From contig NZ_JACJFM010000028.1 in NCBI RefSeq assembly GCF_014164585.1, positions 1 to 64,000 of the forward strand: a DNA stretch of 64,000 nt, given 5' to 3'. A program made the translations under genes and the position numbers. A model generated the notes under the pieces. The model made no database searches. It saw nothing but the letters and a program-made list of their open reading frames with translations, and was not told the DNA's origin. This DNA comes from Oceanospirillum sediminis (lineage in GTDB: Bacteria; Pseudomonadota; Gammaproteobacteria; Pseudomonadales; Halomonadaceae). Each line of letters opens with the position of its first letter. Position 1 is the first letter of the stretch. Below, one piece after another: positions 28,794 through 37,560 of this stretch.

Positions 28794-28870
28794 GGGCCTA
28801 TAGCTCAGTTGGTTAGAGCAGTGGACTCATAATCCATTGGTCGCAGGTTCGAGTCCTGCTGGGCCCACCA
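28794..28870 (+). tRNA. tRNA with CAT anticodon, probably tRNA-Ile2 (lysidine type)
   Basis: A complete 77-base cloverleaf including encoded CCA. The anticodon loop is CTCATAA, giving CAT. Elongator Met and Ile2 both carry CAT. The acceptor stem GGGCCTA has C4-G69 and C5-G68 pairs, the determinants reported for lysidine synthetase TilS, and the sequence resembles ileX more than metT, so I favour Ile2. A terminator follows, and an integrase relic begins 80 bases downstream. Confidence 0.9.
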
Positions 28871-28882
28871 CGAATTCAAAAG

Positions 28883-28921
28883 AAAACCCCCGGTAAGTCA
28901 AAGGCTTACCGGGGTTTTTTG
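28883..28921 (+). terminator. Terminator after tRNA-Ile2
   Basis: AAAACCCCCGGTAAG pairs with CTTACCGGGGTTTT, then a T-run. Confidence 0.93.
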
Positions 28922-28952
28922 TTTCAGGGTTATACGGTCCCTGTGACCACCT

Positions 28953-29352
28953 TTAGGCAATGTGTTCACTTTGTGTCCACTCTGAAATCGGGTGAAGCCT
29001 GATCACATTTTCAAAGTGGTCTGGTGAAAAGTGGGCATAGCGCATCGTCATCTTTATATCTGCATGGCCCAGTACTCTTTATAGCACCAGAATGTTGACG
29101 CCGTTCATCATAAAGTGACTGGCGAAGTTATGCCGTAATACATGACTTAATTGCCTGTCGGGTAAATCAATGCCGGATCTTTTAACAGCAGAGCAGAATG
29201 CACTATAACAGGGCTTAAATAAGAGTCTTTTTTGTTGTGTGATAAATTATACAAGGCTTCAGCAATAGGAATCGCTCTGTTGTTATTGCCCTTAGTATTA
29301 GTGAATATTACCTTGTTAGAATGAATATTCTCTGCTCTGAGCTGAACTTACG
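28953..29352 (-). pseudogene. Decayed tyrosine integrase, C-terminal half
   Basis: On the minus strand broken frames read VQLRAENIHSNKVIFTNTKG, then SAFCSAVKRSGIDLPDRQ, SHVLRHNFASHFMMNGVN, RVLGHADIKMTMRYAH and FSPDHFENVIRLHP. This is the catalytic domain of a P2/186-like phage integrase, with the HxxR box (HVLR), LGH and the tyrosine in MRYAH. A TAA sits where the family has Gln (before RVLGH), one base is missing near 29210, and a further stop precedes VQLRAEN. The N-terminal half is gone. Its place beside tRNA-Ile2 suggests an element that once used this tRNA as attachment site. I found no second copy of the tRNA end. Confidence 0.88.
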
Positions 29353-29533
29353 GATTCCCTTCATTATTCTGTGGAGTATGGATCTCTATCTGTCCACCCT
29401 GGTACTGTCATCCTGATGGAATGGCCATGACAGACGTTGGAATAAGAGCTTCTGCTGTACCTTTCTTAGTAAGGTGGTTAACTGGCTCAGGCATGGGACG
29501 TTACACTGTTTTATTTACAGTTTCTTTCGCTGT

Positions 29534-30283
29534 TCACAATCTTTTCTGCTTCTCAATCTTATGTCGATCCTCTGTCATACCATGTTGCCAGTAGCTACTT
29601 ACATACATTCGCCCTTGCAGAATATCAGGCTGGGCTTTTAAGTGCTTGCGGCTTTCCAGGACTTCATCCAACTCTCCTGCCAACCAGATTGCGGGTTTTC
29701 CTTCTAACCACGTCAGTGAACGAATCCTTTGGTTTAGTACTTTATTAATCCCCGGATTTGGATTGATCAGCCACTGTACTTCCAGCTGTTGTGGTAACTG
29801 AGATAGTTCCAGATCCAGGGCTTGTTTATCCTCTTCACTGATCAGCTCTAAAATCAAGTAGCCTTTTGCATCAGCTGGTAGCCTTTTTAAGTTAGCACGG
29901 ATAGCAGGTAGTGCTGTCATATCCCCTGCGATCAGAAACCAGTCTGCGCTAAGGTCAACGGGTTTGCCTGCTCCCGGCCCTGCGATCTGAATGGTATCTC
30001 CTGCTTGTGCCTGTTCAGACCATTGTGAAGCAGGGCCACCATCAGCATGAATGACAAAGTCCACATCTAAAAAGCTATTTGTATGGTCAATATTACTGAT
30101 GGTGTAAGTGCGTAATAACGGTTTATCCTGATTGTGTTTCGGGAATGCAAGCTTGATATAACCGCCTTCTGCATCCTGCGGGTAATTTTGGATAGACTGG
30201 CTTGCAAGTCTCACTCGACGCATATTAGGTGAAAGTGAGTAACTGCTTACAACGGTGAAGTTTTCTGGGCTGGGTTTTGCCAT
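29534..30283 (-). CDS. Siderophore-interacting protein (FAD-dependent ferric reductase family)
   Basis: 249-residue SIP/ViuB-like flavoprotein that reduces ferric siderophores in the cytosol to free iron. The FAD-binding motif RTYTISNID lies in the N-terminal barrel; ADWFLIAGDMTALPAIRANL and AIWLAGELDEVLESRKHL belong to the C-terminal SIP domain. It ends next to the integrase relic, with no siderophore synthesis or receptor genes nearby, so it might be cargo of the lost element or simply a neighbour. Confidence 0.88.
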   Translation of the reverse strand: MAKPSPENFTVVSSYSLSPNMRRVRLASQSIQNYPQDAEGGYIKLAFPKHNQDKPLLRTYTISNIDHTNSFLDVDFVIHADGGPASQWSEQAQAGDTIQIAGPGAGKPVDLSADWFLIAGDMTALPAIRANLKRLPADAKGYLILELISEEDKQALDLELSQLPQQLEVQWLINPNPGINKVLNQRIRSLTWLEGKPAIWLAGELDEVLESRKHLKAQPDILQGRMYVSSYWQHGMTEDRHKIEKQKRL

Positions 30284-30528
30284 TTTGCATCCTGTTGATC
30301 GTTTTCAGGAAAGCTGGTCTATGAGAATAACCAACTTTTTATATCGGAAATAAGATAGAGGTAATACTCTGGCTTATAAAGCTCTTCTCTGATTAATACA
30401 CTGTTTACCAGGAGTAAACAGTGTTGCTGGTTCAGATCAATGCTATCAGGTTAAATCTGTGTCTGAGCAATAAAACGGATAGGGATGAAATGTTCTTTCT
30501 GGCTCTGAGATTTGTTGCTTCAGGTCGC

Positions 30529-31101
30529 TCAGTTCTCGGGCATCAGATAGAAATAAACCGGAGTGTTATACAGATCATTCAATCGTTGGGTATGTTCTGG
30601 CTGATAGCCTGGCAAGGCGAAGCAGATACTGATCAGCCAGCGAGGCAAGCAGTCCTGCTTTTCCAGGCTCTGTCTGAGTTTACTCATGCCTTCGGTATAC
30701 AGAAAGCAGGTAATAATATCGGAGGATGACAGATCCGCTATCAGAAAGTCCTGTCGGTGTAAGGTCAGATTATCCAATTGCAGTATCAGTTTCAGGAAGC
30801 GGCAAATAATAAAGGGCAGCCAGGACAGCTCGTATCCAGTGATCTTATGCTGTGGAAAACGCAGTGCAACAGGAATCACCAGATGGCCCCACCCAGAACC
30901 TGCTTCGGTGATAGTCAGTGATTGGTCAGGGTGTTGTTCACTGATACGCGTCAGATGATCCAGAACACAGCGTCTGGCTCTGGCTGAGCCGGGCATCGGG
31001 GATATGCCCGTTTTCAGGGTGTAATACAGAATACTGAGAACCAGAGATATACTGATGGCTATCAGAATGATTGATAACCCGTTGATCAGATCTATTTCCA
31101 C
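30529..31101 (-). CDS. Membrane-anchored class I SAM-dependent methyltransferase-like protein
   Basis: 190 residues. One N-terminal transmembrane helix (about 7-29), then a Rossmann methyltransferase core: motif I ITEAGSGWGHLVIPVA, an acidic loop after TGYELSWLP, and DIITCFLYTEGMSKLRQ as motif IV/V. It is shorter than typical methyltransferases and starts at GTG with GGAG upstream. It lies 42 bases after mnmC on the same strand. Substrate unknown. Confidence 0.72.
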   Translation of the reverse strand: MEIDLINGLSIILIAISISLVLSILYYTLKTGISPMPGSARARRCVLDHLTRISEQHPDQSLTITEAGSGWGHLVIPVALRFPQHKITGYELSWLPFIICRFLKLILQLDNLTLHRQDFLIADLSSSDIITCFLYTEGMSKLRQSLEKQDCLPRWLISICFALPGYQPEHTQRLNDLYNTPVYFYLMPEN

Positions 31102-31143
31102 TTAGTTGACTCCGTTGGCAGCCGAATCAGGCTCTGAACAGAG

Positions 31144-33261
31144 TCAGAGTCTTCCTCGCATCAAGCCTCGAATAATAAAGCGGCTGGGCTGCAGCGCATT
31201 AAGCAGGTCACGCTCCAGTGGTTGAGGATTGTTGCCGATATAAGCTGACAGTACTTCTGCACATAACGGAGCACTGGCCAGTCCTCGGGAGCCATGACCG
31301 GTATTCAGCCAGAGACCTGGATAATAAGCGGGCTCTGCCTGAGGTATTCTGGTCGCATCGTGGCGCAGACGATCATAATGTTCCAGGTAATGCTCATACA
31401 CAGGCACCGGACCTGCCAGAGGTACATAATCCGGGCTGGCACAGCGAAAGCCAGTTTTACCGTCCAGCGTAGTGATATCGGTATGGCTGTCCTGCAGATC
31501 CTGGTAAAAGTCCGGCATCGCCTGTTGCAAAAGCTGGAGGTTGTGTCGCTGATCGCTCTCTCTTAATCCGGTGTCATCATCCCGGAGATTAAAGCTGGCA
31601 CCCAGGCAGAGTGTCTGATCTGTTGCTGGTGCGATATAGCCCTCATGACAGATAACGCTCTTCAGGATCGGGGTTTGTGTATTGGTCTGCAGATAAGTGG
31701 TTTGTCCGCGAATGGATTTGGTGGGCAGCCAGGCGGTCTGAGCAAAATGGCTGGCGCTGGCGGCACAGGCGATCACCACCTGATCCGCTTCGGTAATGAT
31801 GTTCCCTGCAGAATCCAGTAGCTGCCAGCTCTGATCTGTTTGTCGGAGTTGATCAACAAAAGTACCGGTTTTCAGCTCAATATTCGGGTGCTGACTGAAA
31901 TGATGACACAGTTCTGCCGGACGCGCCCAGCCTGCTCCCGGGAAATACAGGCCACTGTGTTCCAGTCGGGTGCCGGCAATATCAGATGCCTGGTCAGGGC
32001 TGACGCCTTGCAGTAATTGCTCCGGGAATTCATTACGTTGCAGGAAGCTTTGCTGGCGCTTTTGCTCTTTTTCACTGGTAGCTAGCTGCAGCACACCGCA
32101 GTTTTTCCACAGCCCATCTTCAGTTGTACTGGTATCCGCACTGGCATACTGATTCAGGTAATGGCGGGAGAACTCAAAACCGGCCAGATAAAAGCGACTG
32201 TGCGCTGACGGTTCTGTGCCCAGTTTGATATACAACACCCCCTGACGATTACCTGATCCTCCTTGTCCGGGCTGGTGTTGTTCTATCAGTGTCACCCTGT
32301 ATCCCTGACTGGCCAGGCGGTGAGCTGTGGTCGAGCCTGCAATACCCGCTCCGATAACAGCGCAGTGTGGTTGCTGTGCTTTTTTACCATTAGCTGGCCC
32401 TGAGGCATTGCTCAGTTGTGCCAGAGGACAGAACCAGGGAGTCTGCTGCCATGGTGTGGCCAGCGGCAGAGGCGTAATTTCGGGTGCGTCGGGTGCAGGA
32501 GCAGATTGTACCGGAAGATCATTTTCAAGGATCAGCTCTCCACAAACCATATGGCGCTTACGGCCAAAGCCTTTGGTTTTTCTGATTTCAAACCCGGCGG
32601 CTTTCAGACCATGACGTACAATACCGGCTGCGGTGAAGGTTGCGACACTGGTATGATGATCACTTAAACGGCGAATCGCCTGAAACAGCTCAGGTGTCCA
32701 CATCTCCGGGTTTTTAGCTGGTGCAAATCCGTCCAGGAACCAGGCATCGACCCGGGCTTCCAGTGCGGAGAAGAGTTCCGTTGCATCTCCCTGGAGCAGT
32801 GTCAGCTGAACCCGGCCATGATCAAAGTGACGTCTGTGTATACCCGGTACAGGCAGTGGATAAGCCTGAATCAGTAGTTCTGCCAGAGGTGCCAGTTCGG
32901 GCCAGAGGCTTAAAGAGCGAGCCAGATCATCCTGGCGCAACGGGTATTTTTCCACCGAGATAAAATGCAGACGAGCATCTGAAGGGGCGTGTTGTAAAAA
33001 AGCCTGCCAGGCACAGAGAAAATTTAAACCGGTGCCGAATCCGGTTTCTGCAATAGTGAAGGCATTGTCCGGGGAAAACGGAAAACTCTGCCAGCGCTCA
33101 GGCAGTTGATTATGCTGCAGAAAGACGTAGCGTGTTTCCTCCAGGCCAGAGGCTTTTGAGAAATAGACGTCATCAAATTCACTGGAAACGGGCAGGCTGT
33201 TTTCATCCCAGTCCAGAGAGGCATGTTCGAGTACGCGATAGCGATTCTGAGCAGATGGCAC
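31144..33261 (-). CDS. mnmC: Bifunctional tRNA mnm5s2U methyltransferase/oxidoreductase MnmC
   Basis: Last two steps of mnm5s2U synthesis at the wobble position of several tRNAs. The N-terminal domain (about 1-250) is the SAM methyltransferase, with FTIAETGFGTGLNFLCAW and DAWFLDGFAPAKNPEMW. The C-terminal domain (about 290-690) is the FAD oxidase, with CAVIGAGIAGSTTAHRLASQG, GSGNRQGVLY and WLNTGHGSRGLASAPL. 705 residues; GTG start with GGA nine bases upstream. Confidence 0.97.
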   Translation of the reverse strand: MPSAQNRYRVLEHASLDWDENSLPVSSEFDDVYFSKASGLEETRYVFLQHNQLPERWQSFPFSPDNAFTIAETGFGTGLNFLCAWQAFLQHAPSDARLHFISVEKYPLRQDDLARSLSLWPELAPLAELLIQAYPLPVPGIHRRHFDHGRVQLTLLQGDATELFSALEARVDAWFLDGFAPAKNPEMWTPELFQAIRRLSDHHTSVATFTAAGIVRHGLKAAGFEIRKTKGFGRKRHMVCGELILENDLPVQSAPAPDAPEITPLPLATPWQQTPWFCPLAQLSNASGPANGKKAQQPHCAVIGAGIAGSTTAHRLASQGYRVTLIEQHQPGQGGSGNRQGVLYIKLGTEPSAHSRFYLAGFEFSRHYLNQYASADTSTTEDGLWKNCGVLQLATSEKEQKRQQSFLQRNEFPEQLLQGVSPDQASDIAGTRLEHSGLYFPGAGWARPAELCHHFSQHPNIELKTGTFVDQLRQTDQSWQLLDSAGNIITEADQVVIACAASASHFAQTAWLPTKSIRGQTTYLQTNTQTPILKSVICHEGYIAPATDQTLCLGASFNLRDDDTGLRESDQRHNLQLLQQAMPDFYQDLQDSHTDITTLDGKTGFRCASPDYVPLAGPVPVYEHYLEHYDRLRHDATRIPQAEPAYYPGLWLNTGHGSRGLASAPLCAEVLSAYIGNNPQPLERDLLNALQPSRFIIRGLMRGRL

Positions 33262-33600
33262 TTGAGTGATTCCGGTATCAATTAATGGTTAAAAAGTGAT
33301 CAATCTGAGGGCTTGCTACAGGGGATAAGCCTCTGGGCAGATTGTCCTGACAAGATCCACAAAGTTATCCACAGAAACTGTTGGAAAAAATAAAAAGACT
33401 AAAAAATTCAGTTGGTTATCAGACCATGATTTATGGTTTTTTCGTTATAGTATCACTTTGAAGTGAGGTTTATCGTACAGGCTGATACTGTCGTTGATTG
33501 TTATACTCAAGCTGGCGACAGACAGGCAGATTGTCAGGATAGCAGGCAATAAAGTTGCTGCGTGTTTCTATCTGCGCTGTCTGATACCGTCTGTAAGACT
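33262..33600. other. Non-coding stretch between mnmC and the YciI gene
   Basis: About 340 bases with no convincing gene. It holds a perfect DnaA box TTATCCACA (33365-33373) and a palindrome TCACTT-TG-AAGTGA (33453-33466). These could belong to the mnmC promoter region; neither can be assigned a function. Confidence 0.5.
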
Positions 33601-33900
33601 TTAAGGCAGTACTTTACGGAAAGGTTTAACGGTGACGCTTTCGTAGACGCCTGCTGCATTATAAGGATCCGCATCGGCCCAGCTCTGAGCAGCTTCCAGT
33701 GATTCAAATTCAGCGACAACCAGACTACCGGTGAAGCCTGCTTCACCCGGATCTTCACTATCGATAGCCGGATGGGGGCCTGCCAGGATCAGACGACCTT
33801 CATTTTTAAGCTGTGTCAGGCGCTCCAGGTGTGCAGGACGCGCCTGCATACGTTGCTCCAGGGTTCCTTCTTTGTCCTGACAGATAAATGCGTACAGCAT
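33601..33900 (-). CDS. yciI: YciI family protein
   Basis: 99-residue ferredoxin-like alpha/beta protein with [37 protein letters not shown] and [22 protein letters not shown]. The conserved His in RPAHL and the Asp in ADPY match the putative active site of the family. Biochemical function is unknown. GGGAG precedes the ATG. It is downstream of yciB on the same strand, the yciB-yciI linkage of E. coli. Confidence 0.93.
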   Translation of the reverse strand: MLYAFICQDKEGTLEQRMQARPAHLERLTQLKNEGRLILAGPHPAIDSEDPGEAGFTGSLVVAEFESLEAAQSWADADPYNAAGVYESVTVKPFRKVLP

Positions 33901-33971
33901 AGGGGGCTCCCTTTTTTATAAGTTATTCAGTTTTATAAGTTATTCAGGTGATTTCTGATAGTTGCAGAGCA

Positions 33972-34520
33972 TCAACTCTGCTCTTCTGCATCAGATTTGA
34001 TATGGCGGGTCAGCCAGACACCCTGAGCAATAATAAAGGCCAGGGTCAGGCCCAGCATGCCGAAGAGTTTAAAGTTAACCCAGGTCTCTTCACTGTAAAA
34101 TGTAAACACCGCGATATTGATGCCACCCATGATAATAAAGAAAACGGCCCAGTAGGCATTGAGCTTATGCCACAGGGGCTGAGTCAGCTCGATCTGGCCT
34201 TCCATCATGCGTTGAATCAGAGGTTTTTTGCCAATCAGATAGCTGCCCAGGAAGGCAGCGGCAAACAACCAGTTCACAACGGTAGGTTTCCACTGGATAA
34301 AGGTTTTATCCTGTAACAGTACCGTCGCTCCCCCCATCACAATAATAAGAACCAGGGTAACGACATGCATTTTTTCAATTTTGCGGGTTTTAAACCACAC
34401 AATCGCAATCTGGATAATCGTTGCCGGAATCAGGATTGCGGTCGCCAGGATCATATCTTTTGTGTAGTGATAGACTGCAAAAAAGATAACGACAGGAAAA
34501 AAATCAAGAAGTAATTTCAT
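33972..34520 (-). CDS. yciB: Inner-membrane septation protein A (YciB)
   Basis: 182-residue polytopic protein with about five hydrophobic helices. Starts MKLLLDFFPVVIFFAVYHYTKDM and contains QWKPTVVNWLFAAAFLGSYLIGKKPLIQRMM, both hallmarks of YciB/IspA. Needed for normal envelope synthesis and septation in studied species. It heads the yciB-yciI pair and is divergent from rnm. Confidence 0.95.
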   Translation of the reverse strand: MKLLLDFFPVVIFFAVYHYTKDMILATAILIPATIIQIAIVWFKTRKIEKMHVVTLVLIIVMGGATVLLQDKTFIQWKPTVVNWLFAAAFLGSYLIGKKPLIQRMMEGQIELTQPLWHKLNAYWAVFFIIMGGINIAVFTFYSEETWVNFKLFGMLGLTLAFIIAQGVWLTRHIKSDAEEQS

Positions 34521-34747
34521 GGTGTTATAGACACTTGTCTTTCATACTCAGAATATTGGGAGCAATCTTCGCATGACAGGCGCTTTTTTTACAGCCTTGC
34601 TGTCTGCAGATTACTGAATTAAGACCATGGATTATGTTTCCGGTTCGTTTCTGTTATCCCAGGGTATAATCTCTCTGTCTGTTCCGGGACAGGCTGGGGT
34701 CTGTTCGCGTTATCTGTATAACCAGTATTCTGGTATTAAGGTTCATT

Positions 34748-35596
34748 ATGAATTCATTTTGGGCAGGTTTTGATCTGCACAGCCATTCGACCTGTTCTGA
34801 TGGCAGGTTATCTCCTGCTGATCTGGTTGCACTGGCCGCTGAACAGGGCGTGCATACTCTGTCTCTGACAGATCACGATACGGTTGAAGGGCTTGATGAA
34901 GCCAGGCTTGCGGCAAATCAGCACGATATGACACTGATTTCGGGTGTTGAGTTATCTACGGTGTGGAGTAAATGCAATATCCATATTGTTGGCCTGAATA
35001 TTGATAAAGATAATGATGTGCTGTGCCAGGGATTGCTGGAGCAACAAAAAGCCCGAAGACGCCGCGCTGAAATGATTGCAGATAAATTATCCGGGTTAGG
35101 TGTGGATGATATTCTGGGTAAAGCTCGTCAGATGGCCGATGGTGGCGAGTTGGGCAGACCTCACTTTGCCCAGGTACTGGTTAATGAAGGTGTGGTGGAC
35201 TCGATGCAGGAGGCTTTCAAAAAGCATCTGGGAGCGGGTAAAAAAGGCGATGTGAAGAATGTGTGGCCTGAAATCGGCAAAGCGGTGCACTGGATCACCT
35301 CTGCTGGTGGCATTGCTGTACTGGCGCATCCCCTGCACTACAAAATGACCAATATGAAACGCCGTGCCCTGTTAAAACACTTTAAGGAGGTCGGCGGGCA
35401 GGCGATGGAAGTGGTGTCTGGCAGTCAGACACAGGATCAGACTCGATATATGGCACAGCTGGCTGCGGAATATGAGTTGATGGCCAGTGTTGGCAGTGAT
35501 TTTCATTTTATTACTCAATGGCAATTGCCTGGCCGGTACAGCAGATTGCCTGAGAATATACAGCCTGTATGGCAGAGCTGGCTGCAGGATCAGTGA
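34748..35596 (+). CDS. rnm: PHP-domain phosphatase/RNase AM (YciV)
   Basis: 282-residue PHP metalloenzyme. E. coli YciV hydrolyses 3',5'-nucleotide bisphosphates and trims the 5' ends of rRNAs. Metal-binding motifs: FDLHSHSTCSDG, LTDHDTVEG, SGVELST, AHPLHYKM and ASVGSDFH. It starts the rnm-yciO pair, as in E. coli and Pseudomonas. Confidence 0.92.
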   Translation: MNSFWAGFDLHSHSTCSDGRLSPADLVALAAEQGVHTLSLTDHDTVEGLDEARLAANQHDMTLISGVELSTVWSKCNIHIVGLNIDKDNDVLCQGLLEQQKARRRRAEMIADKLSGLGVDDILGKARQMADGGELGRPHFAQVLVNEGVVDSMQEAFKKHLGAGKKGDVKNVWPEIGKAVHWITSAGGIAVLAHPLHYKMTNMKRRALLKHFKEVGGQAMEVVSGSQTQDQTRYMAQLAAEYELMASVGSDFHFITQWQLPGRYSRLPENIQPVWQSWLQDQ

Positions 35597-35658
35597 TTCC
35601 GGGCCATACTACTGACAGCTGATGGCAGGCTGCAAAAAAGTATTATTAAGGAAAGATT

Positions 35659-36279
35659 ATGAGTCAGTTTTTTCAGATTCACCCGGATAACCCTCAGGAG
35701 CGTCTGATTCGTCAGGCGGTTGAGATTATCCGCAAGGGTGGTGTGATTGCGTATCCAACAGACTCAGGTTACGCCCTGGGTTGCCATCTGGGAGATAAAA
35801 AGGCGGTAGAAAAAATCAAGCAGATCCGCCGGCTGGATCAGAAGCATAACTTCACTCTGGTGTGCAGTGATCTGTCTGATATCTCGACGTATGCTAAGGT
35901 GGATAACAGTATTTACCGTCTGCTGAAGGCACATACACCCGGTGCTTACACTTTTATTCTTGAAGCAACAACCGAAGTGCCAAGATTGTTACTGCATCCT
36001 AAACGTCGTTCTATCGGGGTGCGTATTCCTGAGCATAACATTACGCTGGCACTGGTGCGTGAACTGGGTGAACCTTTGATGAGCACGACACTGATTATGC
36101 CTGGAGAGGACGACCCTCAGACCGATCCCTATGATATCCGGGACATACTGGAGCATCAGTTGGATCTGGTCATCGATGGTGGAGCCTGCTCTATGGAAGC
36201 GACCTCGGTGCTGGACCTGAGAGATCTGCCTCCTGTTGTGGTCCGGGCTGGTAAAGGCGATCTGTCTCCGTTCGAATAA
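35659..36279 (+). CDS. yciO: YciO family protein (Sua5/YrdC-like)
   Basis: 206-residue YrdC-fold protein related to threonylcarbamoyl-AMP synthase. GGVIAYPTDSGYALGCHLGDKKAVEKIKQIRR is the nucleotide-binding start; HTPGAYTFILEAT and KRRSIGVRIPEH follow. The YciO group is distinct from the essential TsaC; TC-AMP synthase activity is debated. It follows rnm by 62 bases and ends at a terminator. Confidence 0.92.
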   Translation: MSQFFQIHPDNPQERLIRQAVEIIRKGGVIAYPTDSGYALGCHLGDKKAVEKIKQIRRLDQKHNFTLVCSDLSDISTYAKVDNSIYRLLKAHTPGAYTFILEATTEVPRLLLHPKRRSIGVRIPEHNITLALVRELGEPLMSTTLIMPGEDDPQTDPYDIRDILEHQLDLVIDGGACSMEATSVLDLRDLPPVVVRAGKGDLSPFE

Positions 36280-36347
36280 AGCCTCGGAGCCTGAATGCTC
36301 CGATTACAGTTGATTTCTATGCACCATTGACTGGTGCCGAGACTGAA

Positions 36348-36377
36348 TCCCCTGGTTTTTATCAGGGGTTTTTTTGA
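36348..36377 (+). terminator. Terminator of rnm-yciO
   Basis: An AATCCCCTG / CAGGGGTT stem with an eight-base loop, then a run of T. Confidence 0.9.
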
Positions 36378-36693
36378 TTATCAAGAGGTTAAAAGGTCTG
36401 TATCTGAAAGAGGTTTCCCCGAAAGAAAAATTTTACTTTGCAGATGGTTATCCCGTGGTAAAATTCTCTTATTCCCTACGTTATTCAGGAGTACAGACGG
36501 CCGTGATGGTTGACTGCCCATATACCTGGTTCTTTATTCTGTTAAATCTGGCTGTTGTACGCTGTCTGATTAAGTGTCACAGGGTTTATCAGAGTCGCTG
36601 TATTATCTTTTTGTTACCGGATCTGACAGGTCTGGTTGTTGTTGCCTGTTGTTCTGAGCGTAGCGAACCTCGTTTTCTGTCCGGACAAACCCT
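36378..36693. other. Promoter region of scpA-scpB-rluB
   Basis: About 315 bases. A 107-codon frame (36374-36697) crosses it but starts in the terminator's T-run and shows no family. TTTGCA (36437-36442), 16 bases, TAAAAT (36459-36464) is a candidate promoter for scpA, which must be transcribed separately from yciO because of the terminator. Confidence 0.45.
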
Positions 36694-37560
36694 ATGAGTT
36701 CTGTTGCAACGCCTGAACAGTTAGAGTTCTGGGCCCGTGTGGGTGAAGAAACGCTGACTGAACCCCCGCAGGATCTTTATATTCCACCGGAAGCGCTTCG
36801 GGTGTTTCTGGAAGCGTTCGAAGGCCCTCTGGATCTGTTGCTATACCTGATTCGAAGACAGAATCTGGATATTCTGAGCATTAATGTCGCTGAGATTACA
36901 CGCCAGTATATGGAATATGTTGATCTGATGCGCGAATTGCAGATTGAACTGGCGGGTGAATACCTGGTGATGGCTGCTTTGCTGGCAGAAATCAAATCCC
37001 GCAGTTTGCTGCCTCGTAACCAGGAAGGGGCTGAAGAGGATGAGGAAGATCCCAGGGCTCAGCTGATACGGCGATTGCAGGAATATGAGCAGTTAAAAGA
37101 AGCATCGGAAAAGCTGGATGAATTGCCCAGGCTACATCGGGAAGTGTTTCCTGTTCAGGCCGGTACGCCTGAATTTGAAGCTTATCGGCCGCCGCCGGAT
37201 GTGGATTTGCAGGAAGTTCTGGTTGCTATGGCAGAAGTGGTTCAGCGCATGGATCGTCAGGCACATCATCACATTGAGATGGAAACGCTGTCGACCCGTG
37301 AACGCATGAGTCAGATTCTGGAGCAGTTGCAAGGACCGGATTATTACCCGTTTGAGTGCCTGTTTTCTCCTGAGGAGGGCCGGAGTGGAGTGGTTGTCAC
37401 ATTTCTGGCAACCCTGGAGCTGGTGAAGAGTAAGTTGATTGAGCTGGTGCAACTGGAGCCCTTCAGTCCGATACATGTCCGTTTGAAATCAGTTCAGTCT
37501 GTATCACCGGATGATGAGTTTACCGATGAACAAGAGGTTGATAACAACGATGAAAGCTGA
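36694..37560 (+). CDS. scpA: Segregation and condensation protein A
   Basis: Kleisin partner of SMC with ScpB in chromosome condensation. The 288-residue protein has the N-terminal SMC-binding region FEGPLDLLLYLIRRQNLDILSINVAEITRQY and the C-terminal winged helix (VVVTFLATLELVKSKLIELVQLEPFSPIHVRL). Its stop lies inside the first codons of scpB. Confidence 0.96.
   Translation: MSSVATPEQLEFWARVGEETLTEPPQDLYIPPEALRVFLEAFEGPLDLLLYLIRRQNLDILSINVAEITRQYMEYVDLMRELQIELAGEYLVMAALLAEIKSRSLLPRNQEGAEEDEEDPRAQLIRRLQEYEQLKEASEKLDELPRLHREVFPVQAGTPEFEAYRPPPDVDLQEVLVAMAEVVQRMDRQAHHHIEMETLSTRERMSQILEQLQGPDYYPFECLFSPEEGRSGVVVTFLATLELVKSKLIELVQLEPFSPIHVRLKSVQSVSPDDEFTDEQEVDNNDES

Noticed and set aside
30421-30729. 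102-codon plus-strand frame overlapping the methyltransferase-like gene
   Set aside because: It is antisense to a frame with a transmembrane helix and SAM motif, and shows no family itself.
33453-33466. TCACTT-TG-AAGTGA palindrome upstream of mnmC
   Set aside because: A 14-base palindrome is not rare, no repressor gene is adjacent and no second copy was seen, so no function is claimed beyond a mention.
36374-36697. 107-codon frame overlapping the scpA start
   Set aside because: It begins with TTG in the T-run of a terminator, has low-complexity Cys/Val composition and no family pattern; the promoter region of scpA explains the DNA better.
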